A stretch of DNA of 64,000 nucleotides from Rapana venosa (lineage: Eukaryota > Mollusca > Gastropoda > Neogastropoda > Muricidae), in contig CM054141.1 in assembly GCA_028751875.1 (NCBI GenBank), forward strand, positions 49,481,516 through 49,545,515, given 5' to 3'. Shown here piece after piece: positions 30,290 through 41,284 of the stretch; within the stretch, counting starts at the first letter, position 1, and every line of letters begins with the position of its first letter. A program made the translations under genes and the position numbers. Under the pieces are notes generated by a model. It did not search any database. It saw nothing but the letters and a program-made list of their open reading frames with translations, and was not told the DNA's origin.

Positions 30290-32050
30290 CTATGATTTAG
30301 TTATTTGCCTGACAAGGAAACATGCCCTGTATTAGCAAAATTTCCTCTATGATGCTTCTTCCAGGGCAGAGTCCAGTATATTCTTCTGCAACAACTTATT
30401 CCACCTCTTTTAAATGTATTTATGGTGATCTTCAGCCACACTTTGCTGGCATAGCTTATGCAGCTGGCAGTTATGTAGTATCAACAGTTTCAGAGAGTGC
30501 CCTTCTTGAGTGACTGAGTCATATGCAGCTAATAATAATAATAAGACATGGAATTTATACAGCGCTATATCTTGCAAAAAAACAAATCAAAGCGCTCTCA
30601 TTCATCCTAGTCTTTGACATGCAGCCAGTTACAATTAATAGATTTTTACAAATTCAAATGTAAACACACACATGCGCACAATTGACAGTTTTTTACAAAT
30701 ACAAATCTAAACGCGCGCGCACACAAAGGTTGTACACTCAGGCAGGCTGATGGGGGGGGGAGTTGGTTATTGAGGGCAGGGACAGAAATGAGATGAAACA
30801 AGAGGGGAGAATCTTAGGTTTGAAATAAATGCGTCTTTAGGCTGGATTTAAAAGCATCATAAGTAGGCTTTTGACGAAGGGAGAGAGGGAGGTCGTTCCA
30901 GATCACTGGACCAGAAACAGAGAAAGAGCGACGGCCAACAGTGGACTGGTTGAATCTAGGTATTCTTAAGCACAAGGTATCTGCAGCAGAGCGGAGGGAA
31001 CGAGAAGGAGTGTACAAGTGAAGACATTCACAGAGGTAGGAAGGTGCTGTTTTGTGGAGACTTTTGTAACAGAGGGTACTGATCTTAAAGTTTACCCTCT
31101 GTGGCACAGGCAGCAAGTGGAGAGATCACAAGAGAGGAGTAATGTGCTCAGATTTTTTCTTTCTGAGGACTAGTCGAGCTGCAGAGTTTTGTATACATTG
31201 AAGAGGGCGGATAGATGATGCTGGCAGACCAGCCAGAAGAGAATTGCAATAGTCCAGACGTGAGAGAATGAGAGATGTGACTAGTTTGGATGTTGCATCA
31301 GTGGACAGATACTTTCGAACTGCACTAATGCGCCGTAATTGATAGTAGCATGACTGGCAGGTTTGGGTGATGAATTTTTGCATGGAGAGCGTGTTATCGA
31401 TAACTACCCCTAGATATTTCACTACAGTGGATAGAGGGACAGATGTATTGCCGAATTCTATTGAAGCTGTTGTTATGGAAGAGAGTTTGTGTTTGGTCCC
31501 TATAAGCATGGCTTCGGTTTTATCTGCATTTAGTTGTAACTTGTTCTCTTTCATCCAATTTTGGATATCTTGAAGGCAGCAGGACATATTTGTCAAGAGA
31601 GAAGGCAGATTTTCGGGAGTTTCACTACTAAGAATCTGAGAGTCGTCTGCATAAAAATGATGGCTGATTAGATGACGGTTTATTATATGTGAAAGTGGGG
31701 CAGTGTAGAGAGTGAAAAGAACAGGGCCGAGAACTGACCCCTGTGGGACTCCACATTCCAGTTTGGCAGGTGCTGATTGAATCTTATTTACTGTAACTGT
31801 GGAATCGGTCTGTAAGGTATGAACTGAACCAGCTGCCAGTTATGTAGTATCAACAGTTCCAGAGAGTGCCCTTCTTGAGTGACTGAGTCCATGTTGTTGG
31901 CCACATCCCTTCCTGGTTCATTTTTTGTTCTTTATAATTTGTGCTAGAATGTCGTCAGTACCAGCAGTCTTCCCATTCTTCACCGACTTTACTGCTGCCT
32001 GAGTGTTTTCTCTCATAACAGAGAATCTCATTTGTTGTATTTTGAACATC
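30290..32050 (-). mobile_element. RTE-type reverse transcriptase relic split by an L2-like insertion
   Basis: On the minus strand, 32050-31831 gives TQAAVKSVKNGKTAGTDDI and, after a shift, WPTTWTQSLKKGTL, and 30520-30290 continues with YYITASCISYASKVWLKITI. These align in order with the reverse transcriptase at 18341-20014 (TAVRSLKKGKSAGADNI; WPTPWTQSL; NYRTISLICHPSKVMLQIIL). Stops and shifts show an old dead copy. Positions 30521-31830 are the later insertion, flanked by a 59-bp duplicate of RTE sequence. Confidence 0.75.
30521..31830 (-). mobile_element. L2/CR1-like non-LTR retrotransposon, 5'-truncated
   Basis: Minus strand: [16 protein letters not shown], then [14 protein letters not shown] (catalytic YADD), [49 protein letters not shown], then NFKISTLCYKSLHKTAPSYL and SGPVIWNDLPLSLR. 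One in-frame TGA at about 31120 sits where relatives have Arg, probably CGA to TGA. A frameshift lies near the 5' end at about 31790. The 3' UTR ends AGCGCTGTATAAATTCC and (ATT)n. Flanks 30462-30520 and 31831-31889 are a 59-bp target-site duplication (57 of 59 identical). Confidence 0.88.
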
Positions 32051-32474
32051 TAAGATGTTAGTGTCCCCTTGTATCTGGTGATTCTACAATTGATGGCAAT
32101 ATTTAGCCCACCTGGTTGTAAGGTAGTTGCTTTCTGTGATGCACTCTCCATTTTTATCCTGCTTCTGACTGGTGAGATTTTTCACAGTCTGCTGCTGTTG
32201 TTTTCCTCCAAACTTCAAATTCCTTTCCATTACTATTCAAGCTACTCTAGTTTTACATGTTATTATTATTCCTGATCATTTCGATTTTCTTGTATTCAGA
32301 TACTCCTGTCATGTGTCTTATATTCTTCATAATGAAGTGCAAAAGCACAAACTACAATAAAAACAGACAGCCTTTGTTCTTACCAAAAACTGAATTCTCT
32401 GACTAGCTTATGATTGGTACATATCAATGGTACTTGAAAAATAAAGAATACACCTGAAAAATAAAGGAAGTCTC
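32051..32474. other. Gene B intron, no gene seen
   Basis: T-rich sequence. The short plus open frame at 32069-32275 has no recognisable features. Confidence 0.55.
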
Positions 32475-33697
32475 TTAATCCTAAAAGTGTGCTTCCCGGA
32501 ACATTCTGGGACAAACTTACAAAGCAGTATGGCAAACTCTGGAATATTCCAAGACAATGTAGGTGATCATAACTGACAGCTCACTTTCAAAGGTCATCTG
32601 ATGAGTGTTAAGGCCATTGGTGGGCTACAGAAAGGGTTGAAGATCAACCAGCACACATGAGCAGCATGAATTTTGATTGGTTCAGGGGGGGGGTCTTTTT
32701 TTCTTTTTGGACAAGTCATGATTGTCCATCTCTCCTACTTAAGAAAAAATAAATGTCAAGCTTTGCACCAGAATTTCTTGATGTGTTTGTGAGCTTTTTG
32801 ACAATCAGAAGGAATTTGAGAGGCTCACTTTGGTGAAATTAAACAATGTCAGAGACAACAAAGTAAGGATTATGCAATACTTTTGAAGAACTTGACAAAC
32901 TGATCCTGATCCAATTGAACGAAATAGCACTAGTTTTCCTGCAAGCATTTTTTCGCTACTCGACGATTGCAACATCACGGACTGTTTTACTTCAATTTCG
33001 ATGTGACAAAACTTTAAATTAATTATTGTTGAGACAAATCGATATGCTGTTGACTATAGGGCATCACACAAAATCAAACGATTGTTGCATTTTTGTCATA
33101 GAAAGCCGGCACATGGCATGAACTGAATGTTCAGAGATTTCATTGCCATAATCACTGTGGGGCCAATCATTTTGATGGACTTTTTTGAGTAAATGACAAC
33201 TGATGAAGCCACACAAACTCTATATAAATTTCAAAACTAATAACAATAGAGATAGGATTTACCTACTCATGCCATTTGTTTACCTTAACAATGTTTGCAC
33301 CCCTGGGCCCTGAAGGAGTGACTGTGATAAGTAGTACACAGGTGATATTGTAAGGTCAAGGAGACAAGTAAATCAAGAAGGAATAGTCCCTTTATCAAAG
33401 CATAGCTGCAGGTCAGACGGTTGGTCATTAAAGGATGCAAAACGCTATATAAATTCCATTTATTATTATTATTATTTTCTTCTTTTCATAATCAAAAACA
33501 GAACATGATGCTATAAAATTACACTCCTATAAAAGCTTGTTGTCTAAGCTTTTTAGTGATTTATAACTTACATACTTGGTCAGTTGTGCATTTCAAGTGT
33601 TGTTTATTTCCACTCTGCTTTAAAACAACACTGTCCGATGTCAGTTCACCCAGTAGTACTGAATCCTCTGCTGTGTATTCAGTGCCACTAGGGTCAA
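32475..33697. mobile_element. TTAA-type DNA element, older copy (family P1)
   Basis: Collinear with the copy at 48480-50412. It starts TTAATCCTAAAAGTG, followed by near-palindromes around GGAACATTCTGG and GGAATATTCC, and ends CACTAGGGTCAA. Shared internal words include GGTGATCATAA, GTTAAGGCC and GCTATAAAATTACACT. A SINE-like insert (about 33343-33478) interrupts it. No coding capacity remains. Confidence 0.65.
33343..33478 (+). mobile_element. SINE-like repeat R2 with L2-type tail, copy 1
   Basis: Starts TGTAAGGTCAAGGAGACAAG, contains GGAATAGTCCCTTTATCAAA and TTAAAGGATGCAAAA, then CGCTATATAAATTCCATT and (ATT)n. It interrupts P1 at 32475-33697. Copy 2 lies at 33955-34110, with the tail replaced by other sequence. 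Confidence 0.65.
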
Positions 33698-33804
33698 CAT
33701 CTGAACCAGCTTTGTGTATCTCTATGACAGCTAGATCCATGTTAGCCAAGTATCAAAGTTCACAACATGCCACGAAATATAGGTACTTCACAATTCACTG
33801 CAAC

Positions 33805-33880
33805 ACAATATATATATATATATATATATAATATATATACATATATATACATATATAATATATATATATATATATATACC
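33805..33880. repeat. (TA)n-rich microsatellite
   Basis: About 75 bp of TA with CA interruptions, flanked by unique sequence of the gene B intron. Confidence 0.95.
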
Positions 33881-33954
33881 CCTTCCTTCCAAAACATAGC
33901 AACAAGCTAGAACCTTTTCAGGAGGGGTTATAAAATAAGATTTCAGAGTTGCCA

Positions 33955-34110
33955 GAAGTGTGCTTTAGCAACATCTTGTAAGGTCAAGAAGGCAAGTAAA
34001 TCGAGAAGGAATAGTCCCTTTATCAAAGCATAGCTGCAGGTCAGTAAAAGCAGTGTGACTGTTAGGACCGCTGACGGTTGGGCATTAAAGGATGCAAAGA
34101 AATTGGGAGC
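33955..34110 (+). mobile_element. SINE-like repeat R2, copy 2
   Basis: TTGTAAGGTCAAGAAGGCAA, GGAATAGTCCCTTTATCAAA, GCATAGCTGCAGGTCAG and GGCATTAAAGGATGCAAA match copy 1 at 33343-33478. An extra 30 or so bases follow CAGGTCAG. Confidence 0.6.
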
Positions 34111-34159
34111 ATAAATACAGATATATCTGCTTACTCTACAAAATTCCCCCATGGGGATC

Positions 34160-34460
34160 AAAGGGGCATCGCCACCTGCTGGAAATTCTGAGCTAGAAAC
34201 TCCCTCTTGTCTATCCCTCTCTTTTTGTTTCTGGCTTGTTCCTTATCTTCCTGTCACCAACTTGTCTATTTTCTGTTTTCTTGGTCCATTCTCCTGCCTT
34301 TTTTTCCAGTAAGACTTAAAAAGATAATTTTCTCCAACACTGAAGTAAAATGTGCTGGACCTGACATGTCAGGTGCTTAAAGGTAGCGCAACGCATTTTG
34401 CACTCATATGTCAGGCAACAATAGTTGCTGTCTAAGCATTCAAAGAAGAAGCAGAATCTA
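34160..34460 (+). mobile_element. Interspersed repeat R1, copy 2
   Basis: GCCACCTGCTGGAAATTCTG, CTTGGTCCATTCTCCTGCC, TTTTTTCCAGTAAGACTT, GTGCTGGACCTGACATGTCAG and GTTGCTGTCTAAGCATTC match copy 1 at 17465-17755. Ends in an AAGAAGAAG-like tail. Confidence 0.65.
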
Positions 34461-34753
34461 GAAAATGAATGTATAATATATAGAGCATCTAAAAGCCTTC
34501 CTACTCAATGGTATGGTTTAAGTTTTGGGGGATACAGAGCACATTAAAAACCTTTGCACTTGGAGTCAAGATTTTAGTACTGGGGGAGACGAAAATATAT
34601 AAGGAGATGGTGGGACTGGGAGGGGGCTCAAATAAACAATATGAGTTACAAACATAAAGATCGGTATCAACTAACACACGACAAAAATGATATAATTTGA
34701 TAAATAGATTGTTTAAAAACATGCAGTCATTTTTAAGACGAATCAAAGCTTAC

Positions 34754-34854
34754 AAAAGTGTATATGGGTGTCAGAACAGTCCAGCAGGCTTTCATTGCAG
34801 GACCCATCCGGAAGCCAAACATCATCTCCAAGTTGTCGTAAAAGCGTTCCACCC
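34754..34854 (-). CDS. SLC6 transporter gene B, exon with intracellular segment and start of TM11
   Basis: 101 nt, phase 1 in, phase 0 out (acceptor TATTGTGCAG, donor ACTTTT|GTAAGC). It completes Gly and reads VERFYDNLEMMFGFRMGP, AMKACWTVLTPIYTF. SLC6 proteins carry the (N/E)RFYDN(I/L)xxMxGxRP block between TM10 and TM11 at this place. No anomaly. Confidence 0.93.
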
Positions 34855-37800
34855 CTGCACAATACACAATGAGTCATGCTGAAGTTTTTGCCATGGCAAT
34901 GTACACACACCGACACCAGTGTGTGCCCTTGAGGGATCAACCCATGCAGAAGTTATGCACAACACTACACACTTTGTGCACACCAAGACACAATCACCTG
35001 GACACAAATCGCATTAATGGTTATACTGACATCCATACAGCTGAAATATCATATGTGTTCTTGCATCTCTAAAACCCTACTTATCAAAAACATTACCTTT
35101 CTAACACTTTTCTAAGCTACCTTTATCCGTATTTTGGCTTTTTCAAAAACTAAAGATTTAAGCAAAACCAAAAAAGAAAAATAATTTTATCTACATTTTT
35201 ACCTCTCTTGATGATTTTCTAATCATTACAATTCACTTTTAAGTCTACCATACTTACCCCGGTGGGGAAACTGATGTAAAAAAAATAACAGACAGAAAAA
35301 AGAATACAAAACAATTAATATGGTGTCAAAACTTTATTCTGGATAGTCACAACTACAAAAGCATATTAACACAATTCCATTATCCCCTTGCAAATATAAA
35401 CTACTTATGAACCGATTAAAAACAGAAAATATGTACAGGGGGAGAGAAAATATATCGCTGTCCCAAAACACTAGTGCTGTCCAGTCTGATTTCATGACTA
35501 ACAGCTACAATGCATGTGCTAACACTCTTTTTGAAGACACTATTGAATTCAGCAGTGGAATGATGAATATTTAACCCCTGTTAATCAATTAGTACATAAC
35601 AACATGATAATCAGTATATACTGCAAGTAAATCTGTCAAATATGGAGAAATTCTAAGACTTTTAAAATACAGGTTTTTTTCAAAGCACACTGAAGATGGT
35701 AAAGTTGTAAAAGTATGATATGACTTCGAACCTTTACAATCTATGACTCTGTCATGTGAAGCCCAAGAAAAAGTATAATCATCCACACAAACTTATGGCA
35801 ATATAATTGAATGGACTTTTTTAAAGTTTTGATTTTTTGCAATAAAGGGTGGAACAAAGCCTCTAAAAGCTGCTCTACTCAAAGATGATCCCGCATTAAA
35901 AGACGTGTCTAAAACATCTGGATTACTTTCCTCTCTATAGGTCTTTTTCTATTTCCCACACCGTTGGTCTCTGATTACATGCATTCCGACTTCAGTTTTA
36001 TGGCAGAAAAAACTTGCATACAGTTATCATCTAAATCCAAATCTTCAGGATGTGCAATAACAGGTGAGAGCTATGATGATGATGTCAGCTAAGTCACGGA
36101 GGCTTTGACAACATTAACTACTAATTCAATGATCTTGCAGACCTTAATGACACACCAATATGGTCAGAAAAGCCATGATAAAGTGTTGTTTTTTTAAATC
36201 AACATCTTACTGGGCATGTGTATATGCTCATTTGTTTTGCAACATTCTCATCCCAAAAGACTCCTTTGTGTGAAATTCAGACCAGTCACCTCTGCCATTC
36301 ATAGCATGACTTTTGTCCATTTTTGTTCCTTTTCTTGCTACAATTACCAAGGACCTTATCACTTCCAATTATTTTATGCGAGCATACACCAATCAAACAA
36401 GGGCTTTATCACTTCTAGTTATTTTTTGCAAGCAAATACCAATCAAACCAGAGCCTTATCACTTCCAATTATTTTCTATTCTTTTTATTATTATTTTGTT
36501 CCCTTTTCAGTTTTATTTTGTGTTCTACTTCATTTTAAGGGCTGGATGAAAAAGCATCTCTATAGTCTATACCTCATCTATTATTCACATGAAATAAAAC
36601 GTTTTTCTCCCAAAATGTGGGTAGTAATGCAAACTTAATTTACCTATGAGCATTTAACAATAAAAAACCCTTTATAAACAAAAACTGCATGAGATCCAAT
36701 CCACAGGGAATTAATAAACTTGTTCACACTGAGGCTTATGAATAATTATAAGAGAGCTCACAGAGTGCAGTGCAAATTGCTTGTTTTGATATAGCACACA
36801 CAGAACACCATCTAATAGGTCTTACTGATACCAATGTCAGTATAGCTTCAAAGCCATATAATGCATTATCTTTAGATACTATCCGATTGGTCACTGGAAA
36901 AAAACAACTATAACTTGAAATTTGACATAAAAGTCAAATTTGGTATGTCATAACCCTTTTGTTATTTTATAAATTCACTTTGATTTGGAGTGATGATAGT
37001 GATGCTTTTCACTTTAAGTTTGAGACTGTGCATTCTTTATAACTATGCAGATTTTGTCTATCCATTCTTTTCTCCTCATGGAGTTATGTGGCCAAGAGAT
37101 TTTATACATAAGTGTTCATAAATGTTGATACCGAGTGAACACTTCCAAGTCTCTGCCTTGCTGAGGCCTCAGAGGCTAACATAATACCTTTGGTATAGCT
37201 GAAAATCATGTCTTCTGATAAATGATTGAGGGCCGTTATAGCCTTGAAGTTCTATATACTTTTGTGCACAGCTTGTCCTTCCAGTAAACAATATGAAAGG
37301 ATAGTGTTAGTTATTGAAAACAGTATATTTCATTAAAATAAAAACTACCATTATTAGATGCTCTTTCAATTACAGAAATGCAGTGCACATATACTTTCAG
37401 TAAGTGTATCATTTTGAAATAACCATGGTGGTAGAGGTGATACTAGTTTTTGTGTATTGTGTACGCTTTCAGTTGGAACATGTATCACTGCTACATGTTT
37501 TGAAAAGTAAATTTTCAGTGCTGACCATGAAGACACCAGTGTTGATAATATCTAAACATTACTACACATTAACATTCTAACTGTGAAAGAGCTATCAACT
37601 ACCCAGTGCTTAACATGAAAAACTGGCACAGCATATTTTTCTTTCCAAAACTGTTAAACTTCACAAAACCTGTCAAGAAAGGAACTTACATGAACACCCG
37701 TTAAAAAGAAAAAAGTTCAAATTTTTGTTATAATAAAATCAATGCCCATGCACCACCCCCAAAAAATGCACCATGTTCCCAGGCAGGTTTACTTTTAGCG

Positions 37801-38320
37801 GATGCAAAGGATGTGAAGACTCAAAACGGTGTGCAGAACTTTAAACACGAAGGAGGAGGGGGGAGGGGTAAGAATCAATATTTCGTGTTGGTAAGTACAC
37901 TTATCAGTATTTCATTTCACATTTCAGTATTAACTAGTGCAATATGTTAGCCCCCACCCCCTCTTCCCCAAGTGGGCATTTTTCTTTATTACTTTAAATC
38001 ACTCCCCCCCCCCCCACCCAAAAAAAAAAAAAAGCCTGGGCATTCTCAATATTTACTTAAACAAAACAAATATTGATATAAAACTATGCAGACACATATT
38101 TAAGCAGTATGTATAGAATCACAAATCTGCTACCTTCAAAAATTGAGTATATGTGAACAGATCAACAGTAAAGAGCTTTATCTCCAGAAACAATGAAAAC
38201 TAGAACCTATTGTGCCCAGTCAAAAAACAATTTGATAAAATCTAATATGATGTGTCATTTGCTTGCAATGAAATATCTTCAAATAGTATGTATTCTATAC
38301 AGAGATGATGGTTCAGTCAC
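34855..38320. other. Gene B intron, mostly unique, no gene seen
   Basis: About 3.5 kb AT-rich. A tandem minisatellite with a unit of about 50 bp occurs at 36345-36480 (TATCACTTCCAATTATTTT and relatives, three starts), and poly-C/poly-A at about 38006-38032. Open frames are short and featureless. The 140-codon plus frame at 36216-36638 runs through the minisatellite and has no family motif. Confidence 0.55.
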
Positions 38321-39309
38321 TTAACCAGCTCGCTGCCAGAAAAAGAGATAGGTTTTTGTAGAGAAGGTTTTTGTAGGGAAAATGAATGAATGAATCCAAA
38401 TCTCTGGATCTTACTTTTTTTTTAATCACTTAATGTCACATAACATGCCTTTAGAATTAGAATTTTAAAAAATATGCAATTTTTTGCATGACACTAATGC
38501 AAATTCATTGGCAAAGATATGCAACAAACCATAAAAAGATTTTTAAAAAACCAAAAAAAAAAACCCACTCTTCAAGAATCATCTTTACCAATTTGATCTG
38601 ACGCACACACATATTTCATTGTAATGCATAAGTTCAACTTTTCTGGCCCTGCTGACTTGGCCATGCCCCCTCCTGCCCACTCTGATTTCTTCTATTCACC
38701 ACCCCTTCCCTCCTCGCACCCACCACCCTTCCCATTTCCTACTGCCTCAGGCCTCGACTTCTGCTATCACTAGAACTGTGAGTGCACTTAACTCTCACTA
38801 TCATGAGTACACTCATCTGCTGAAAAGTTCATCTGCTACATAGCATCCAGCAAGTGTCACACATAGCTATCACTGATAATCATTGTCTTTTTTAAGGGAA
38901 TCATTGGACAAAAGATCATCACCTTCCTTATTATTTTGATTTTTTTAAAAATCAACTGCACTGTTGCAAAGTAGCATACATTTTCCAGCCATCCAGGCTG
39001 TTTGTTGAGCACAAAGGCTGATAATTCATCTTGCCACATGGCCATCTGCTTAGACACATTAACTTGGCCAGTTACAGACATGCGATAAGGAATAAATGAC
39101 ATCTGCTGTGACGGAGAGGAATGCCATTCCTAATTTAGAATAGCTGATACCATCTTCTAACCATGTGAGAAAATATTTTCACTTTCGACCAGAGAAGAAC
39201 TTGGGAAAAATCAATATAAAACAAGGATGTCAGCTGATGTCCTGTAGGAATTGGAGAAGCACTTTGCTTAGGACATCAGCTGACGTCCTACAGGCAGCAA
39301 ACTGGTTAA
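38321..39309. mobile_element. TTAA-type DNA element, 989 bp (family P2), piggyBac-like
   Basis: Bounded by TTAA at 38321-38324 and 39306-39309. Inward from each TTAA the ends read CCAGCTCGCTGCCAG and, reversed, CCAGTTTGCTGCCTG, a terminal inverted repeat of 12 out of 15. Near the right end are two 18-bp palindromes, GGATGTCAGCTGATGTCC and GGACATCAGCTGACGTCC, about 50 bp apart. TTAA duplication is the hallmark of piggyBac transposition. Degenerate minus frames retain a short acidic stretch (DDLLSNDSLKKDNDY) like the older copy at 16528-17938. No catalytic domain, so it is non-autonomous. Confidence 0.75.
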
Positions 39310-39633
39310 AGGAAATATCTTAAAATAAATTTATACAGTATTCTATAGAGGTGATGGTTTAGTTAGTCACTGTAATGAATCAATGATATGGGGGTTTAGT
39401 AATGATTAAAGCAGCCAAATTCTTCAACCTCAAAAAGAGAAGAGATGGTCAAATTAATCCCATGCGCCACTGCATTGTCTTTTAAATGAAATAAAATAGA
39501 CCTTTCCTTTTTTTCTATGAGAAGGGTGTTTAATTTGCTGTCTTTGTGCCAGCTATCAAGTTTGAAATGGCGACAGTAGTGCTGAACAGAAGAACATAAT
39601 TCATTTGCAAATAGGCTACAAACAAGCCAACAC

Positions 39634-39649
<16 letters not shown>

Positions 39650-39670
<21 letters not shown>

Positions 39671-40035
39671 GAGGAAAAAATGACAGACTCTAGAGAGATT
39701 CAAAGAAAGATATTGTAGATTTTGCTCACACAGACAAACGCACACACACACACACACACACACAGAGGACAAAAATAGACTAGAGAGATTCAAACGAAGA
39801 CATCTTAGGTTTTGCACATCACATCATCTCATCTAGTAGTGGAAGGACATTAAACAGAAGAAAGAACATCACTGAACTGATGATCTGCCACTGCAAACTG
39901 AAATAAAGTGATAAAGGCTTGGGCAGCTTTCTACATGTCATCTTGAAAGAATATCACTGAATGGATGATCTGCCACTGCAAACTGAAATATATAATGCTA
40001 TAAAGGCTTAAGACAGCTTTCTACTTGCCATTAAA
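39650..40035. repeat. Two adjacent tandem duplications of about 100 bp
   Basis: Unit 1, containing CACACACAGAGGA(C/A)AAAA and TAGAGAGATTCAAA, occurs at about 39658-39740 and 39741-39820. Unit 2, containing GATGATCTGCCACTGCAAAC, occurs at about 39858-39945 and 39946-40035. Both pairs are about 85-90 % identical by eye. Confidence 0.8.
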
Positions 40036-40652
40036 AAAGAGGGCTTTAAGCTATTTGTAACATTTCCAAACGCAGCAAGAAAATATAAATGGAAAAGATT
40101 CACAGGGACAACATTTCTTAAAAATTTGATTTATATTTCTTTTTTGGAAAAAAAATGTTTTTAGAGGAAAGGAGGTTTTGATTTTGAAAGCAACTCAAAC
40201 AGTCAGAAAACAGTAAAGAACTTGTCAGTATAACACGATCCCCTCAGATACATATTTTGCTCACAATTAAATTCATAAAAGATTGAAATACAATTTTTGC
40301 ACATTGAAATCTGCTCAACAATGTGCGCTGTAAGTTGTGCACTTCTAGGGCTTGGTTTCTAGCTGTGGCTGCCTATGAGCAATGATGAACAAATGCAGAA
40401 TGATTGGGGGAAAACCATGACAAAGATCAGCAGAAAAAAACATCTCTAAAGTGTCCATATGAATCTCCAATGCTTTCAATGATAACAAAAAGAATAAGTA
40501 AAATCAATAAATGAATAGAACACCCAAACTCATAATGCTAGCACAGCTGAAATATCTTGCTTTCACACTCTGGATTGGATTTCAAAACTCATGACAAGGG
40601 CATTAACAGAGAAATTTGTCAAAATACCACCTTCATTCTCCTTCAAACATAC
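40036..40652. other. Gene B intron, no gene seen
   Basis: Unique-looking AT-rich sequence leading to the TM10 exon donor. Confidence 0.6.
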
Positions 40653-40752
40653 CGTACACATAAGCGACCGTGATGCACTCGAAGAAAGCCACAACAAGAA
40701 CTATTCGGCTGGCAGAGTAGTAGTCGAACAACTGAAATACATACATCCCACC
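40653..40752 (-). CDS. SLC6 transporter gene B, exon with TM10
   Basis: 100 nt, phase 0 in, phase 1 out (acceptor CCCCACAG, donor TGTACG|GTATGT). It reads [20 protein letters not shown] and [14 protein letters not shown]. GGxYxFQLxDxYxA followed by FECI(x)VxWVYG is the SLC6 TM10 signature. Here the residue before the last VYG is Ala rather than the usual Trp (AYVYG). Otherwise intact. Confidence 0.94.
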
Positions 40753-41284
40753 CTGTGGGGGGAGGGATGAAACCGTGCTTAGTCGGTTCACTAGTAACTC
40801 GCACAGTCTCATCCTTAGATGAAAACTATGCACAAAAGCAGTCAATCACACTACACTTCTAAGTTTACAGATACCTACCTTTACACTAATCTACGTTGAC
40901 TTTATGAAAGAACAGAAATAAAAACAATACTAACATTAAAAAATAAAAACACAATCTGGAAAAATAAGTCAAATGTATAAGCTGAAAATGATTTCCACAA
41001 TTTCATATCATCATGCTATCTGTGGCATTAGGAGGAAAAAGAAATTATTGATATGTACAGACACTACAAAGTTAACAAGCATCAATGATAAAACTATTAC
41101 AGGGCATTGCTCATTGTAAAATTGTTATGAAAAACATCTGTCCAAGTCATAAAAAACCAAAAGGATGTGGAAAAATTTATTTAAAAAAAAAAAAAGTTTA
41201 TTAAACAAAAGGGAAAGCATACCTCTAAATATGCAGTATTTGGCATGGTTTTTGTATGAATTTTTGTTTCGGATTATCTTTTTT

